A DNA stretch of 64,000 nt from assembly GCA_034687125.1 (NCBI GenBank), contig JAQGBZ010000269.1, positions 1 through 64,000 of the forward strand, read 5' to 3'. The DNA is from Neelides folsomi (Eukaryota; Arthropoda; Collembola; Neelipleona; Neelidae). The notes beneath the pieces were generated by a model. It was not told the origin of the DNA. It saw nothing but the letters and a program-made list of their open reading frames with translations, and made no database searches. Shown in pieces: positions 1-14,857 of the stretch. Every line of letters starts with the position of its first letter. Within the stretch, counting starts at the first letter, position 1. The position numbers were made by a program, and so were the translations under genes.

Positions 1-3000
1 ATGAATCCATTAAACTCAAGAGTGATGATGTTGTCAATCATAGCAGTGAAAGCAAAGAGAGCAACTCCTAAAAATTACAAAAATAATATACAGATTCATT
101 AGGTTTACTATAAAACATATTTCAAATATGCCACTGGTTGCATTTTTATCATATTTAATTAATATTATAAAATATAATGAAATTAAATTCATATGATACT
201 GAAATTACAAATTAGTAATATATTTAATTAATAATTACTAAGTAATTTATATAGATTTAAGGTATACCGTAAAAGAGCCAGCCATGAACTTTACTCCCCC
301 ATTTGATCCCAACCACTGTTACAACCTAAACTCACAAAAATTTCATTTAACAATTTATGAAATTTTGTTAAAATGATAAGATTAAAAATTAAAGGTCAAA
401 GAACCATAAGGACGAATCCAGAAATCATCATCCAGAAAGTTCGCTCCTATGAGATAAAATAGAATTATGGTATAGTTAATGGTAAATTGATGAAAATAAT
501 GCAAAAGTCGATTTATTTCTATATGTATTTTTATACAACCAAAATTATGTTATGATTTAATTTCACTTTAATATAAATGGGAATGGTTAACTGTGTATGT
601 AAATTTGATAACTTACGGATTCTTCGAGTAGTTGAAATGCATTGTCGAAAAGATATGTTACTGGCACTGCGAGAAAGCTGAGGAATAGGACAAACTTAAC
701 TTGATAATAAGAAACTTTTTCGGCCCCGAACATTCCGACTGCTTCGGTGGTTCGACTCATCTTATTACTTAAACTCAATTTCCTTTTTTCTGGGAAATTA
801 AAAGAGCAAATGAAATTTTCAAACTGCTCGTTGGCGAAAACAAGTTCAATTTACATTTACTAGGTAGGAAAATGATGAGTAAGGTTGCTGGCGCTCGAGG
901 TCCCTTATTTTATGTGTATATATGTAAATAAGTAAATATGTTAACTATATGACTATACAAACATAGGTAATAATTTAACTTGGGTATCTCGAAAGTGGAA
1001 AGCTCTCAATGCCCTATCTTGAACTTTAATATATAATGAGATAAAATTAAATTAAATTGAAACACATGCAAGCTCGACCTACCATTATTGATGTTGCTCT
1101 CTCCTATTTCCCCTGCTTCTTCATTTAATTATCTATTATATGTCTCTTTTCAACTTAAGTATGTACTCATTCATAGAAATACCACAACGTATGCGAAGAT
1201 ACGAAGACATTTACATATAACATACTTACATGAACCAAACATTTGATTATTAATCGTAAGTTCTTTGTCTATTTTTTGATTAAGAACGACGCCCATTCAG
1301 CTTGCATATGCATTTAATAATATGTGGTTTATCTAGGTATGTATGTAAGTATGTATATGTTATATAGTAAGTTCTTTATTTAACAATTTTGTATACGAAT
1401 ACATATTATGTTATTCGTACAAATTAATAATGAAAATATTTCTTAAACCAATATGTAAATTCATAAAATAAATATAACAAAGAATATGTAATAGGTAAAT
1501 AAATAAAATGCTATATTATACATAACTACAATACATAATAATAAGTAAGTATTTAAAATGAGTAAAGCGAATTATACCTTATAATTAATACTTAATAAAT
1601 AACTAAATAGTAAAAAATATTAATAAGCTTCACCAATTTACACGACTCATTTTTAATCCATGTGAATTTAATTCATCACAAAAAGTTGCATATACTGATT
1701 ACTTGTTTAAATATTATACAAACATTCCGATATGAATCTAAAATATTCAAACAAGATGGATGCTTTTGGTCTTTAACAGGTAGAATTATAGGAAGCTGTT
1801 GATTTACGTATCAGCCCATTGTCATATTGCCCTTCTTTGGGATAATGTCCTTCTGGCCCCTTCATTCCCCGCTTTCGAATAAATTCTAATATTAGGTTCT
1901 CATCAGCAGAAGCCATCAGAAGTCGACAACCCCAAGCCACGAGGACGAAGGGCTATATAAAAATTCAAATATTATTTAATTACTAATACATCACATTCAC
2001 TGTTTTACCTTAAATTAAATAAATATATTTCAGTTAAAGTATAACCTACATATTATGATAACGGTAATTAAGTGAGAAAGAAATATGAGAAAGAAAAAAT
2101 TAATTACGCGTGTGGATGGAACCAAATTGTATGGACTAATCACATGTTTTCCGATACATTCAGAGAGAAGTTTCTTCACCTTCTTCACCTCCATTGGATG
2201 AGAACAGGGATGATAGAGAAACACGACAGCTCCGTGCTGCATAATTAAAGGAAATTAAATACGTTCGCCAGCTCTCATTCTCCCATTCATTCTTCTTTAC
2301 ATGCGTTGTTCACATGTTCATAGTGTCACTTCCACTTTCACTCAATTCATAATTGATTTAAGAGTTAATTAAAATTTATTTACCTCGATGTTATGGAGCC
2401 ACCTTTGCTTTGGGACGAATTTGTATTCACCAAATTTGGGCCATAAAGGACGATGATCTCCACTAGAATTGAGATTTCAAGTAAATACATGGAATGGAAC
2501 ATCGGCTACATCGGTAGTCAATTTTAATAATAAAGGAGTAGGATTCAATAAATATAATTAAAACGGCAATTTGAATCTAATCCTAATAGTTTTTAATATT
2601 ATATTAAAAGTTGAGTTCTTACGTTGTCGGAATGGGATGCGAATAGCTAATTGCATCTTTCATGCAATAGTGTCGGGGCTAAAAACCATCATAGACAAGA
2701 TTAGATCTCTGATAAGATTTTGACTTTTAATTTTTAAATGTAAAAAAGACGCGTTTCATATTTCAACTTTCGAAAAGTGTATTTATTCAAAAGATTAAGC
2801 TTTATTGATTTTTTGTTAACAGGTTATTTGAAAAATGAATAAACTAGAATTTTGTATGAACATTTAAAAAAATAAAATATGTAAAAGTATAAAATATGCA
2901 TCGATCGAAGAATTTAATGTGAAATTGGAGGAGGCAAAGCTAAATGTTTACTGTAGTATTAAAAAGTATATCAAGACGAATCTAGTTCTGATGGATAGCA

Positions 3001-6000
3001 TTTGATTAAAGATGGAAGAAGACCGCAGTGACGAGACTTTATTTATATTTTGAGAACTTTTTTACGAGAGACCCTAAGTGAGTTTGGCTGTTCGAAGTTC
3101 TTTTCTCTATACATGTATCTAATATTATTGATGTCAAACAAAATGTGTTTACTTTGATGAGATTTTATCATAGAAATCTTACTATCTACATCTTAGAAAT
3201 TTCCACTTCATTGAAATTGAAATGACTCTATTTATCTACCTACTATAGTATATAGTTAGTGTGATTTTCCAGGAAAAAGATGACTGGCAGTTTGTAATGG
3301 AAAAGTTATTATAATTTTTTACATCCGACATAAGACACAATCACCAGCTACAAAGTATCTAAACTATTGTGATTCATATGAAATATATTTATATTGCATA
3401 TGTAACTACTTCCTTACTAATATTGTATTGTTAAATACGGTAAATGGTAAATGAGAGTAGATACAATTTCTTATTTGGCAAGGCATGTATTTGAAGAATA
3501 TCTAAATTCTCTTCCTGGTCAAATTCCTGCACGACAGAACCTTGTGAGAATGTGATTGTCCTCCTCCGCACATTTAAACCGGATGGGAAGGAATTAAGCT
3601 AAAGGGCTGAGTTGCCCGAGAAAGGAGCTTTCTTTTAAATCTGGTAAAGTTAGTGATGGGAGGGTTTGGTGGGACGTGTGGAAATTCTTCATTCACTTCA
3701 ACTCCCTACCCGTTTTGTTCATCTCTCCGGAGACCCACACGTGCCGACGTATGAATGAAATGCCCTAACCGGAAAAGATTATTATTTCTCAAAGAAAGAC
3801 GTCAATTGAGAGTGAACACGACTCCTTGATGATCTCTCATTCTTCCCCTCTTCTTCTCTCAAAGACGTCGTCAATGAAGCCTCTGGTCTATTGAGATGGA
3901 CGGAGTGAAAAAATGAGCTTTTCCACTTGAAGACGCTCGTCGGCCCACGCCGTCTTCAACGTCAAACTTAACGGAGTAACGGGAAAGCTTTTGAATTTAC
4001 CAAATCACCACTTTCTCCAATTAAGAAGACATACATACATAGGGGAACACATAGCTTCCCCCTCCTTCAATTAATCCCTTCAAGATTCAGGACATCATGT
4101 GGATTATAAATAACACCAAAATACTCAGATTTCCATCCACTCTAAATACATACTGGATATCTGATCTATAAAGAATCTACCTATACGTATTACCAAACAT
4201 ACAATTTTTGAGAAATTATAGGAATTAAAGATTTGGGACGAACTACTACCATGTACAAGTATGAACAAGTACATTTTAGGTAGTGGCAGTGTGTAAATAA
4301 TACGCGTAGTTTTGAAAGTAGGTAGGTATGTCATTATGTATGGTATATTACAATATACGCACGTAGGTATTTTTCAAAATATTTTCTAGGTATATAATAT
4401 ACTTATAGAATATGCATTTCTGTGAAAACAGAGAATATGGATTATGTGAAGTAAAACCTAATATGGGATCTAAATACGTATTTATGCATTGTATGCATGT
4501 AACATGTGAAGTTATAAAATAATTAAGGCATTCACTATTTACCATTTCTAATTTCTATAGTCTGCACGTGCCCGTTTAACAATTTGGTAAAGATGTTCAT
4601 TATTCGCCCATTTACTCGTCATTAATTCCATTAAGCCTCGATTTTAAATAAAGTAATGTTGAAGGAAATCGGGTTTCCCCAAATAGACCTCCTCTCAATA
4701 CCAGCTAATATTAATTATTTTAGCTTTCTCCCGAAACTGAAAAGATTTCTCAAAAGCTAAAGAGTTTCAAAAGATAAATTGACACAGTTTTCGTAATATC
4801 ATAAATTTGCACGTGTCCTTCGGCTCACTTCAAGTACCTTTTTATTACATTTGTGAAAGGTTCATGAGATGAGTTGGTTTAATCCATGTTAAGTTCCATC
4901 AGCGAGACACTCCTCAGCAACTCGTTAAATATAAACGTAAATGAATTCTCTTGGAGACGTGCAATCTTTAATATTTAAGGTGTATAACTAGTTATATCGA
5001 AAAAAGGAAATTCCCCTCGACTTTCTTCATCTCAACATCCCTTTGAAAATGGTCTAATCGAGTTTGCTCCAATCAAATGAAAATTTAATTAAATATGCAT
5101 TCTTTAACACCGATCTTACGCTTTTGCCACTATTTGCCAATTTAAAAAATAAAAATTTGTTCATAAATATGTAGCTATGGAATAAATTACAGATAGGAAT
5201 CATGAGGAGGGTGCGGATGATATTCAAATTTACTACCATACTCACTATTCATAATATCGTATATTTAACTGAATAAGGATTGTATATGACATGACATGAC
5301 ATATGCTACAATATTGTAAATAAATATGTATTACATGCATATCATATGTATGGTAAAATATTTTAGGCTCAAGTTTCTCAACACGAGTTTCAAAATTTTC
5401 TTGACTTTCAAATTCTTAAAATATTCCAAATGATGATTAAGTTTTACGTTACGAGGATTCATTTATTCAAACTCACCCTGTAGTCTCGTTCAATCTTCTC
5501 ACATTCTAAAATCGGCGTTAAGGTCGGATCAAGAGGAAATTCCGTGTCTGGGTGAAAGCACGTGTAGTTAATTGGCGAGTAATCCCAGTCGAGTGTCAAG
5601 TTTGTCTAGGAACCATTATTCAAATTGAGTTTATTCACCTCGTATCTCTCCATACACATTAAAGTTGGAGTAAATATCTATTTACATACACAAGTATACT
5701 CTCCTATGTAGGTATGAGTATGAATACATACATACATATGTACTGATATATCCTATGTATTTCAACGTATTTTTTAAAAATATCACTACTAACATGTCTA
5801 TTAAATAAAGTTTAGCTGTAAGAATAAAGATGGTGAATGCAAGATCGTGCTATTTGAATTCCTAATTAAACTGAAATTTTACATTATGAGGAACATTTTT
5901 TAGCAATTACATCTAGTGAGTCTCAATATTTATAAGGTTGTACTTATTGTTAGAATACAAAAAGAGGGAATTAAGGAAAGATTAAAAAACCTTTCCATCG

Positions 6001-7491
6001 TCGCAATTGTCGTTTGAAACTCCCATTGCAACTCGCCCGTGATCATCATGTTGAATCGAGTCATTTGGAGGTTTCGGGAACCATTTCCCTCTCCAAGAAT
6101 ATTTCTCAGGTGGCCTCGTGGTTGTTGTGCTTTTTGTCCCAAAGTAACTGTTAGAGAAAAACGAATGAGCTAATTAGACGAGGATAAATAATTTCGAGAC
6201 GCCTTTAACCCATGTATTTATTTATCAAATAACAATTTTCATACGCCTCCACAAATAACCATTTTGGACATCTCGTTTAATACATAATATTCTTATGAGA
6301 TTATTTAATCTTTTCTACTTCAAGTTCCTCAAGTTGAATAACCTTTGATGCCATATACTAATAGTCGGAAATTTTCTATCCTTTGAGACTCGATAATAAA
6401 TGAAATTGCTGATCTTATCATTAATAAAGAAACTATGAAATTCTAAGGGTGGTATTTAAAAGTAATATATAAGTATACTCAACAAGATCCATTGTTTTGA
6501 AAGTTTATAATTAGCTAATAAACCAAATTCATTTAATAAATTTACATGTATTTGTACGTACATGTTTTATTTAAGCAGTGAAGAAAAGATATATCTTATT
6601 TTATCTAGTTTAATAAGAGAATAGATTCTAGCATATCTTTATATTGGCAATTTTAAATTGAACAAGATGACCAAGTATAGAATTAGAGATATTTGATCCC
6701 CTCTAAAGATCTTATCATATTGAGCCTCAATTACACAGAGAGAATTTTTAAAGTGTATTTGTGAGTACGGCGTTTGAATAGATACGTTATCACTATTAAG
6801 AATTGAAGCTTTTGAAAACGAGAAGGATGAAAGTCGTTCCATTGACTCCAATGGACAAAGATCGTAACATTAAATGTTATTTTTATGTTCCCTTTTCATG
6901 TTAACAATGCGGACTCTTTCAGCCTCTTCCAAATTCTCGAGCCGTCAGTAATCTCAACATAAGCTCATAGCTTAAGCTATTTAGGGTTTAATAATTCAGG
7001 GATTAAATTTAAATAACCCATTCATATTACCAATAACAAGCAAGGTTAAATAAATAGCAATGTTAGCTAATAAAACTTTCTTTCCACAGTCAGTCAGAAA
7101 AAGTCGACCCATAACACCTTTCAATATTTATTTTAAAAGAAAATTTGCAATTTAAATTGTTGAAAACTTTTACATATACCTATTACAATATTAGACTATA
7201 ATAACAATATTTGATATATAGCTAACATATTCCCTTTTATTAATATACAAATAGAATATATTATATTTTACAAAAAACTTACTCTTTAATGGGTTGTGGC
7301 ACTTCATTTTCGTTTTCAGACCTTCTAGTCAAAGTTTTAAAATATTTATTCAAAGATATTTCCGCCTCCCCTTGCTCTTCACTTCCAACCTCATTAAATT
7401 TCAAACCCGAGGGTTGGCAGCTTCCACAAAGGAAATGGAAAAGTAAAACGACGAAGAGGTATTTAGAATTTGTTACAGGAGGCAAATTCAT
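1..7491 (-). CDS. DUF3105-domain protein, TP53I13-like (3' end beyond window)
   Basis: Assembled by hand from ten minus-strand exons: 7491-7283, 6147-5991, 5605-5477, 2678-2623, 2462-2384, 2236-2108, 1952-1808, 789-617, 325-268 and 67-1. Each internal edge has GT/AG and all phases agree, giving about 400 codons still open at the left edge. The ATG at 7491 starts a hydrophobic signal peptide (residues about 10-25, core [15 protein letters not shown]). Residues about 138-300 carry the DUF3105 hallmarks: [41 protein letters not shown] and [14 protein letters not shown] recognise this as the family of vertebrate TP53I13 (p53-inducible protein 13), whose biochemical role is poorly known. The last three exons add one or two hydrophobic segments ([31 protein letters not shown]). 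The join of exon 7 to 8 is the weakest: unspliced reading through exon 7 meets a stop at 1775-1773, so the membrane part could be a separate gene. Intron 3 is 2.8 kb and A+T-rich. Confidence 0.8.
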
Positions 7492-10400
7492 TTTGAAAAT
7501 GATGTTGCCAATATGTCAATATATTAAATTAACATTACAATTAGACTGGCTTATCGTTAGTGAAATCTGACGTCAACTAACACACATATTATATAATGAA
7601 GTCAAATTAGTCCAATTAATATAGTTGGTGAACTCATTGTGAAAATGAGTTGAGATGTGTTAAAATCAAAAAGTGCAAATTTGTTCAAGTACCAAACACC
7701 TGAGGAATTGATTTAAATTGAAGTAGTGGAAGGAAATTGAATCATGTGGGAATAATGAGAATCATCATGTGAGTCTCGAGTTACGTATGTTTGTACGTAA
7801 CTATCAACCCGTTGTTACGCTGGGATGAGAAGATACTTGAAAAACAAATCTCACCCTATTTCCTTGTGTTGAAACTTTACATTACATTACTTTACATTAC
7901 GAGTATTCACGTGTAGTTTGGTTTATTCATTTGCATTTATAAAGATACATTTATATTGTACTTACATAATTTTATGCAAATATTATGTAAGTAAATGGCC
8001 ATTAAAAAGTGGAAGGGAGTATTAACCAAATTAACTACAATAACTAGATGTATGTAATTGATTCTCAGATTACCCTCCTCGTACCAGTATTGCACTAATG
8101 CATTCGAATTCCCGAAATACTTGTACATTTATTTATTTACCCGTATCATATATTACACTACATAGCAGATTAATACGTATGTAACGTTTGAAAACAGAAA
8201 TTTAGGGTAGGAAGTTTACAGTGATTTTTCCTATTTGAATGCGACAAACAATTAAAAAAGCACTTAGGCCTATGCATATATTTTACATATTCTAGGCTAT
8301 ATTTATTATAAATATTTAGATAAGTGTACCTGGAAATATCCTTATTCAGTTACCCTTACTTTCCATAAAATAAGGCCATTGACTTAAGTAATTTAAATTT
8401 TGTCCATTTATAAAATGTTGTTTAAATTTTAATTAGTTTTTGTGAATTAGTAGTTTTTGATAAGAATTCACAAATCCATATTGAATAACGTTATATGCTA
8501 TTTAAATTATTTAATGTGAACACAAAGTTTATTTAAGTATTCAGCTTAAAGCTTTAAAAGGAAACACGTGTAAACATAAATTTTATAAATAATTATATCT
8601 ACAATAATCTATATGCATACAACACCTTTGTTGTTGCAATTAGCAATAAAGAAGCAATTACAAGTTAAGTACGTTACAAGTTAAGTTATAAGTTAAATTT
8701 ATATTAGGTAAACCTAGTAACTATAAATTTAAAAATGAAATTAATATATATGTACATACCTATACAGAATTAAGCTTATGGTCAATGTACATGTATAAGT
8801 TACCTATTTAAATTATATTATAATTACATACCTGTATACGATGTACCTATATGCATTTAATATAAAATGTATTCAGTAGCCCGATGAAAAATATGTCTTC
8901 GCAAAAGAGTTAAATTTAGCATAACATAATTCTAATTTCACTCTCCTTCATTTAATTTTGAAAATCAAATTGTATCCGTTTTAAAAGGCTTTAAACATAA
9001 TGACAAAATAATTTGATTCCCTCTAAACAAAGGTCAAATAATATTTGCTGTTAAATGACGTACAATGCTAATTTTGTTATATATGATAGGTAGTGCTTAT
9101 TTTACATTAAGAATCTCAAAATAACAAATTGGCCTACTTAAATAACCAAATGTGCGCATTAACTTTCAAGTTCCGTTAGAGGTTTTCAAAGAAAATTTAA
9201 TTTTCAAGATAATTTTGAAAGCTATACTAAAAATCACATTTGTCGAGCAAGTGAGTTGAGCAAGCGGAGTTTTAAGTTAATTAATTTAAAGTAATAAAGT
9301 AAATATACCAAGCCTAATTTAAAGTAAACGTATATGGTACAATAGAAAATCAAGGGACGAAAACGTGAGATCTGTGGAATATGTTTTTGCCCCGTTATAA
9401 AGGCATATATCATGAGAGGAAAGTTGAAAGAACGGAAATGGGACATTTGTCGAATAAAGGCCATTGAATAAAAAAGGCCAAAGGGCTTTTTTTCAGGCAA
9501 CAAAGGACTGGTTCAATGAAATATTCAGATAACTCGCAAGAGTGAGACGAAACCTTTTCTACTGACTCTCCTCCCTTTTACGCCGCACTTAATCTCCATT
9601 CGCATAAAATATTTAAAAAGGCTTCTTCCTCTCAAGAACTCCGACCTCTCATTCCTCCATCCTTCAAGGAAAACCGACGATGACGAGACTTGACAAAACT
9701 TCTCCGTCCTCAAACTCACAAAACATTGATGATTGATTGAACTCCTCCTGATTCTATAAAACCTCTCTTCCCGCCTTCATCTTGGCCTTGTTCTCTTTTT
9801 TCCATTGTTCGAACCTTAAACTTTACAAAGGTATCACCTTTTTTAAAAAAAACTTATCAATGTCCATTACCTTATCTCTATCCCAAGGACGTATACTTAT
9901 AATGTAAAAACTTTTGGAACCAAAGACGCGTGTGATGTATGTATTATATATACTAGAAAGTTGAAGAGAAAGTTGCGCAAATTCAATTATATTTCCATCA
10001 AATATTTTACATTAATTTTCTGCATACATTTATAAGGATGCATACATGTGTTGTGTACAAATTGATGGATTGTTTTGAGTATTGCATTTTATCATTTGCT
10101 GCCTATTCGAAGATAACATAAATATATGCGTATTCTACTAAAGTAATTCTCAACCTTTTATTTCAAAAAAACAAAGAGGCAAAGATCATTTGATATACAT
10201 TTGAAAGCAAACTTCAAAACATGAAAAGTAAATTAAATACAGTGGAAGATCAAATAAAAACTTTTATCTTTATTTACCTTTACCTAAATAGAAGGTTGTA
10301 AGAGGAGAAAGTAAACAATTGTGCCTACCCATTTATTCAATTAGGAAGGAACGTGGAGCTTAAAGACGAATCTTCATTTCAATCTTTCATCATTAATTAT

Positions 10401-13400
10401 GAATGAAGAGAGGAAAGAGGGAGTGAACAAAGGCCCATTTATACCTTAGATGCATACAAAGATTTAAATACCTTGGTGGAACGAGGGGCTAAATTGGGTA
10501 AAAATTAATGAGAGAATGGGGAAAGAATATAAATTCTAGAAATAGCTTTATTCTCAGTCAACCTGATTACCAACTCTCAAGGACGACGGATAAAATGGGC
10601 GGATATGCGGAAAGAGGTTTTTTCACACACGGAACAACAATAAACTAGAGGTCTTTGAAATATGTGGGAGCTATCAATAAAGTAGTAGGAATATAATTGG
10701 TTGAAAATTCAATTCGGTTACTTCGGATCCGCATCAATCCAAGGGTAGGTGAAGGAGAATGAAACTCAGGGTAAGGACAACATGGCTTTTAGAGACCATT
10801 AACGAGAGAGTCCATTTAGGCACATACGACTCTAAATTTCCATTTTACGGTCACTCGGCTCGCTGTAGCAATAAGGACTCTTTGTCCTTAAGAATAAAAA
10901 AACCACTACTGTACTTTTCATCCTAAATACACTAAATAGAGAAAGTAAACTTCACAACATGTAACTTTCCCAATGACCCGAAGAAACATTTTATTCATCC
11001 AATCCAATTCATTTCAATCTTAATGAAACATCCTTAATTTACAAAACCGCAACTTTTAATTGCCCTTGCTATTTTTATTAAATATTTACATTATTTTGTG
11101 TACAGTTGTCACACCATTTCCTATAACCCTGTTTATTTGCTGATAAGACGCGTCTTATAGGTACAAGGTTTGTAGGGGTATTATTATATAGTCTTTCAAG
11201 GCAGTATGGTAATTATAATCTTATATGCATAATATACTAATACTATTGTATACATAAATACAGCTCATTCTCAATAAGTGCACTAATGAATGTAAATATA
11301 TGTGGTTAACATTATTATTTAATGACATTTACTTGTTGTGAAAATAGGTAGAGTTTGTCAAAATGTAAAATAAGGCCTTTGTTAATATCTACCTAAGTAT
11401 TTATTATGAAAATAATAAAGAAGGTTTTTCTTTTCACGTGGAGAAAGTGATGAGAAGAGCTGGCTGGAAGTTGACCTACATCTGAGATACGACATTCAAT
11501 TAGAGATTGCAACTCACGAAGAGCGGAAAATCTGAGTAAGAGAGATGAAAATAATCTTATTAGGTAAGTATCCTTCAAGAGAGCTAAAAGTAGTCATGCC
11601 AAAGCTATTCATATACTACCAATAAGTAAATATAAAATATCAATTTGGGCATAATAAGTAATATGTAATCTAAACAAAGGGTTCTCTCCTTTCCCAACCT
11701 AGAACATAAAATATCATCTTCTGTCCATTCTCCGGAGAAGTCTTTTCACCTTCAAAGTAAGAGATTGATCCTCAGCAGGAAATGTGTGGTTGAGAGCATT
11801 TGTTTTTCCAAAGGCTCAAGGTTCTTTCACGTCTCGTCCTTATAAGATCTTTCCCTCATTTCCTCAAAGGTCGACGTGATAGAAAGCGAAGTGGTGAGAT
11901 TGAGTGAGTGGAACGCCGCATTTGCCCCTCTCAAGGCATTTGGTCCTATACCACTTTCGCCACAGGATGGACTATTGACTTGAAGGCCTTGCTCTTCCTT
12001 AACTCAAAGTTAAGAGAGTGTCAAAGGCCAAGAGTTTCATGTGTTTGCAAATGACAAAGTTTTATAACAACTCACCAGAAAACGTCCATGACCACACTTT
12101 GGACCATCGATCAAAACTTGGGCATTCACGCAATTGGCCTTCAACCAGACCAGGAAGGAATGGGAAGGAATAATAATAATAACCTTTCTCCAAAATTCAC
12201 ATTGACATGCATACAATTTTCACAATGTAAATACAATTTGTACTACATATCCTACAATAGGACAATTCTGCAATTGCCATAACTTTATCTCTGTTTTTTT
12301 ATATCCATCAGCTTTATGTTTTTATAACTATTTACAAGTGTGTATTATGTATACCCGTTTGCCCTTACATAAACGATGTCCATGGAGGAACACAATAGAG
12401 GAAAAGGGAAAGAATCGGCGTAAGTAATGAAATTGTAGCTGCATGTGGAGTGGCAATGAAAGTTTATGATCTACGGCTTCTCATGGATTCATCAAACTTG
12501 AAGGCTGAATAGGAAAAAACACAAGTTTTAATTTTTTCTCCTCTTTCAAAAAACACTTAATTAAGTTTGAAAATGTATTATGTCTGAACAATAAGATTTC
12601 TCTTTATTTCACTACTCACTGAGACATTGACATTGATATTGCGTGGAACTGCGTCGTAAAAGAAATAGAACAAGAAGAATTGTACTAGAAATCAATTAAA
12701 ATAAGTTTTTTGCTCCCATTCTTTTATAATTCTTCAGATGATTAAATGAATTTTGATCAAAACATCTTCCAATATACAGCCCTACCATTTACTGACAATA
12801 CCAAACCAATACAAACCAATAGGCTAAAAATAATTATTTATTTTAATATTATTTATATGACATGCTATAATGTAAAAGATGAACACTGGTCCAGAATACA
12901 GTATTTCTTGATTTACCTTTATATTGAGTAGCTTTTTGTCTCTTTTTTGTCTGTTGGTTGGTTGGTTTCCAAGATTTATACTTACGACTAAAATATTTAA
13001 CTTGTGTTTTTCTGTTGTTTAGAAAAAGATTCAATAGTTATTTTATCCAAGTTGACAGAAGGGGAAATAAAATACATATTTAATACTTCTACTCAAGAAA
13101 ATGAACCAGCCCTAGACCAATTAATCCGAATATAATATATCTACTTCAAAAAAAAACTTTCCATTATCAAAGAATCTATTGATAAATAAGTAAATATATG
13201 TACATTTATTAATGATTCAAGCTTCTAAACTATGTACATATATATTACTTGTACCTGTATTTGAAAATTGAAATGCATCCAGGAGCACCAGACCCACATG
13301 GGAATATTTATAATAATAACTCGCATGGCAATGATACATGAAAACATGAGGTGAAGAGAAGCCCATCGTTTTCCGACCATCGAACTTCCCGGATTGCACA

Positions 13401-14500
13401 AGTTGTTGTGAAATGAAGAGTTTGGTTTTGGTGGAGAAGGCGATTTCCCGATCTGGTGAGAAGTAGAAAGTTCTTGCAAGTTCTCTTCGCTCCCCTCAGT
13501 CTCTGGGGGAATCTTTACAAGAGCAAACTATTTTGTTCTCTCGAACCCAATCACATAAAATAACAATTAGGAAGATGGGCATAAGTTGACTTCTCAAACT
13601 TTCTCTTCATATCAATGATTCAATACCTGAATAATCTTTCTCTCATGTAAGAAATAACACAAGGAGTCAACGACATTTGGCATTTAAACCTTTCAACCCT
13701 CATGGCCAATTCTTTCCGCCCCTTCCTCACACCTCTCCAATTAACTAATATTCCGAATTATTAATCAAAAAATTCATTCATAATAAGGCAAAGGTTTCCG
13801 CCCGATTCATACAAATATCTATCTGCATATAGGTACTTTATGTAATACCTAATATGGTGTACTCTATTATTATTTATCTTATTTTTATAAGGTCATAATG
13901 AAAAGTCTTTGGATTCAAATTATTCTGACCTTTAAATAAATTTTTCTGGATTACTTATAACCAAATTTGCTTATCAAATATTAAATATTTACTCGCCTAA
14001 GGGACCTTGAATAGCCATTATGTCATTATTCATGTAGTAAATAGAAAAAGAAATTTGATGAGTACTTAAGCAGGAACTTAAATTACTTTACTTAAATATC
14101 ATTAAATGGTTTCATATTGGTACATGTAGGTAGTATGTATGTAGTTATACTTATATTGATAATTAGAACATTTTTGCCATTAAATTTATATTAAATACTT
14201 ACACAGTACTTAAAATTGTAACTAAAGATAAATGATAATATTATTTGGTTAGTTATAACGTAACTTGTCCTAACTGCAAGTTCCATATTACAACAAATAT
14301 TACTTACTGTGCATTTTATATGCATATGTGTGTAATCACAACTATTCTATAATGATAATAAAGGAGATGATTTTGTAAAAATGATTTTATAAATAGAGAT
14401 ACAGTTCATAAACAGCTCAAAAGGTTTGTCGGAACTTGACCGATGATTGATTTGAGAGAAAAGAGAAAGTCGTGGGAGATGAAATCAAGATAATGATTGT
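7492..14500. other. intergenic, A+T-rich; no confident gene
   Basis: This stretch lies between two genes that point away from each other (minus to the left, plus to the right), so it holds both promoter regions. It is mostly A+T-rich, with many short TACATA/TATGTA-type runs. GC-richer patches occur near 9520-9720, 10560-10900, 11880-12080 and 13250-13760. None gives a recognisable protein; the best open frame is listed separately at 13260-13533. Confidence 0.6.
13260..13533 (-). other. unassigned open frame, possible exon
   Basis: On the minus strand a frame stays open for about 91 codons and ends at a good donor (CAG|GTACAA, boundary at 13260). Codons are more GC-rich than the surroundings. 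The product would be acidic and Ser/Pro-rich (ETEGSEENLQELS, KSPSPPKPNSS) and then hydrophobic (LHLMFSCIIAMRVIIINIPM). I found no convincing upstream acceptor or partner exon and recognise no family. It may be part of an unannotated gene or chance. Confidence 0.2.
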
Positions 14501-14857
14501 ACAAATTGTTTATAAATGGTTGAAAGTTGTCGCATGCGTTGTCGGCGTCGAGGTCGTAGTCGTCCAACCAACACGGCTACAAACACGAATGCTTTCCCGC
14601 AATTGGGTTGAGCCGGGAGACGTTTTCTATTAACCCGTGGTTCACGTCGGGTTGCCGTTTCACTTTGCCTCCGTCTCTGTCATCGGACGGGAGGCTTCGT
14701 TTTCTTATTCCTCATTTCCTCCACTCACCCTTTTCATTTCTCGATTCATTGACAGAACAAAAGAAGCGTTCTCCGAACTTTAATTACGAGAGTACCTTTT
14801 GGCAGCAACTACCTGTTTACCATACTTTATTAGTTAATTAGCTTTACTAAAGAACCA
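14501..14857 (+). promoter_or_regulatory. probable 5' UTR / promoter-proximal region of the GPCR gene
   Basis: A GC-richer island stands just upstream of the GPCR start codon, in contrast with A+T-rich DNA on both sides. It includes the repetitive GTCG-rich stretch near 14531-14560. A 77-codon open frame at 14608-14841 is not in frame with the GPCR and resembles nothing known, so I treat the island as untranslated leader or promoter. No TATA box or initiator can be assigned firmly. Confidence 0.4.

Noticed and set aside
7289..7570. 93-codon plus-strand frame
   Set aside because: It is antisense to the signal-peptide exon of the DUF3105 gene, which has family motifs and phase support.
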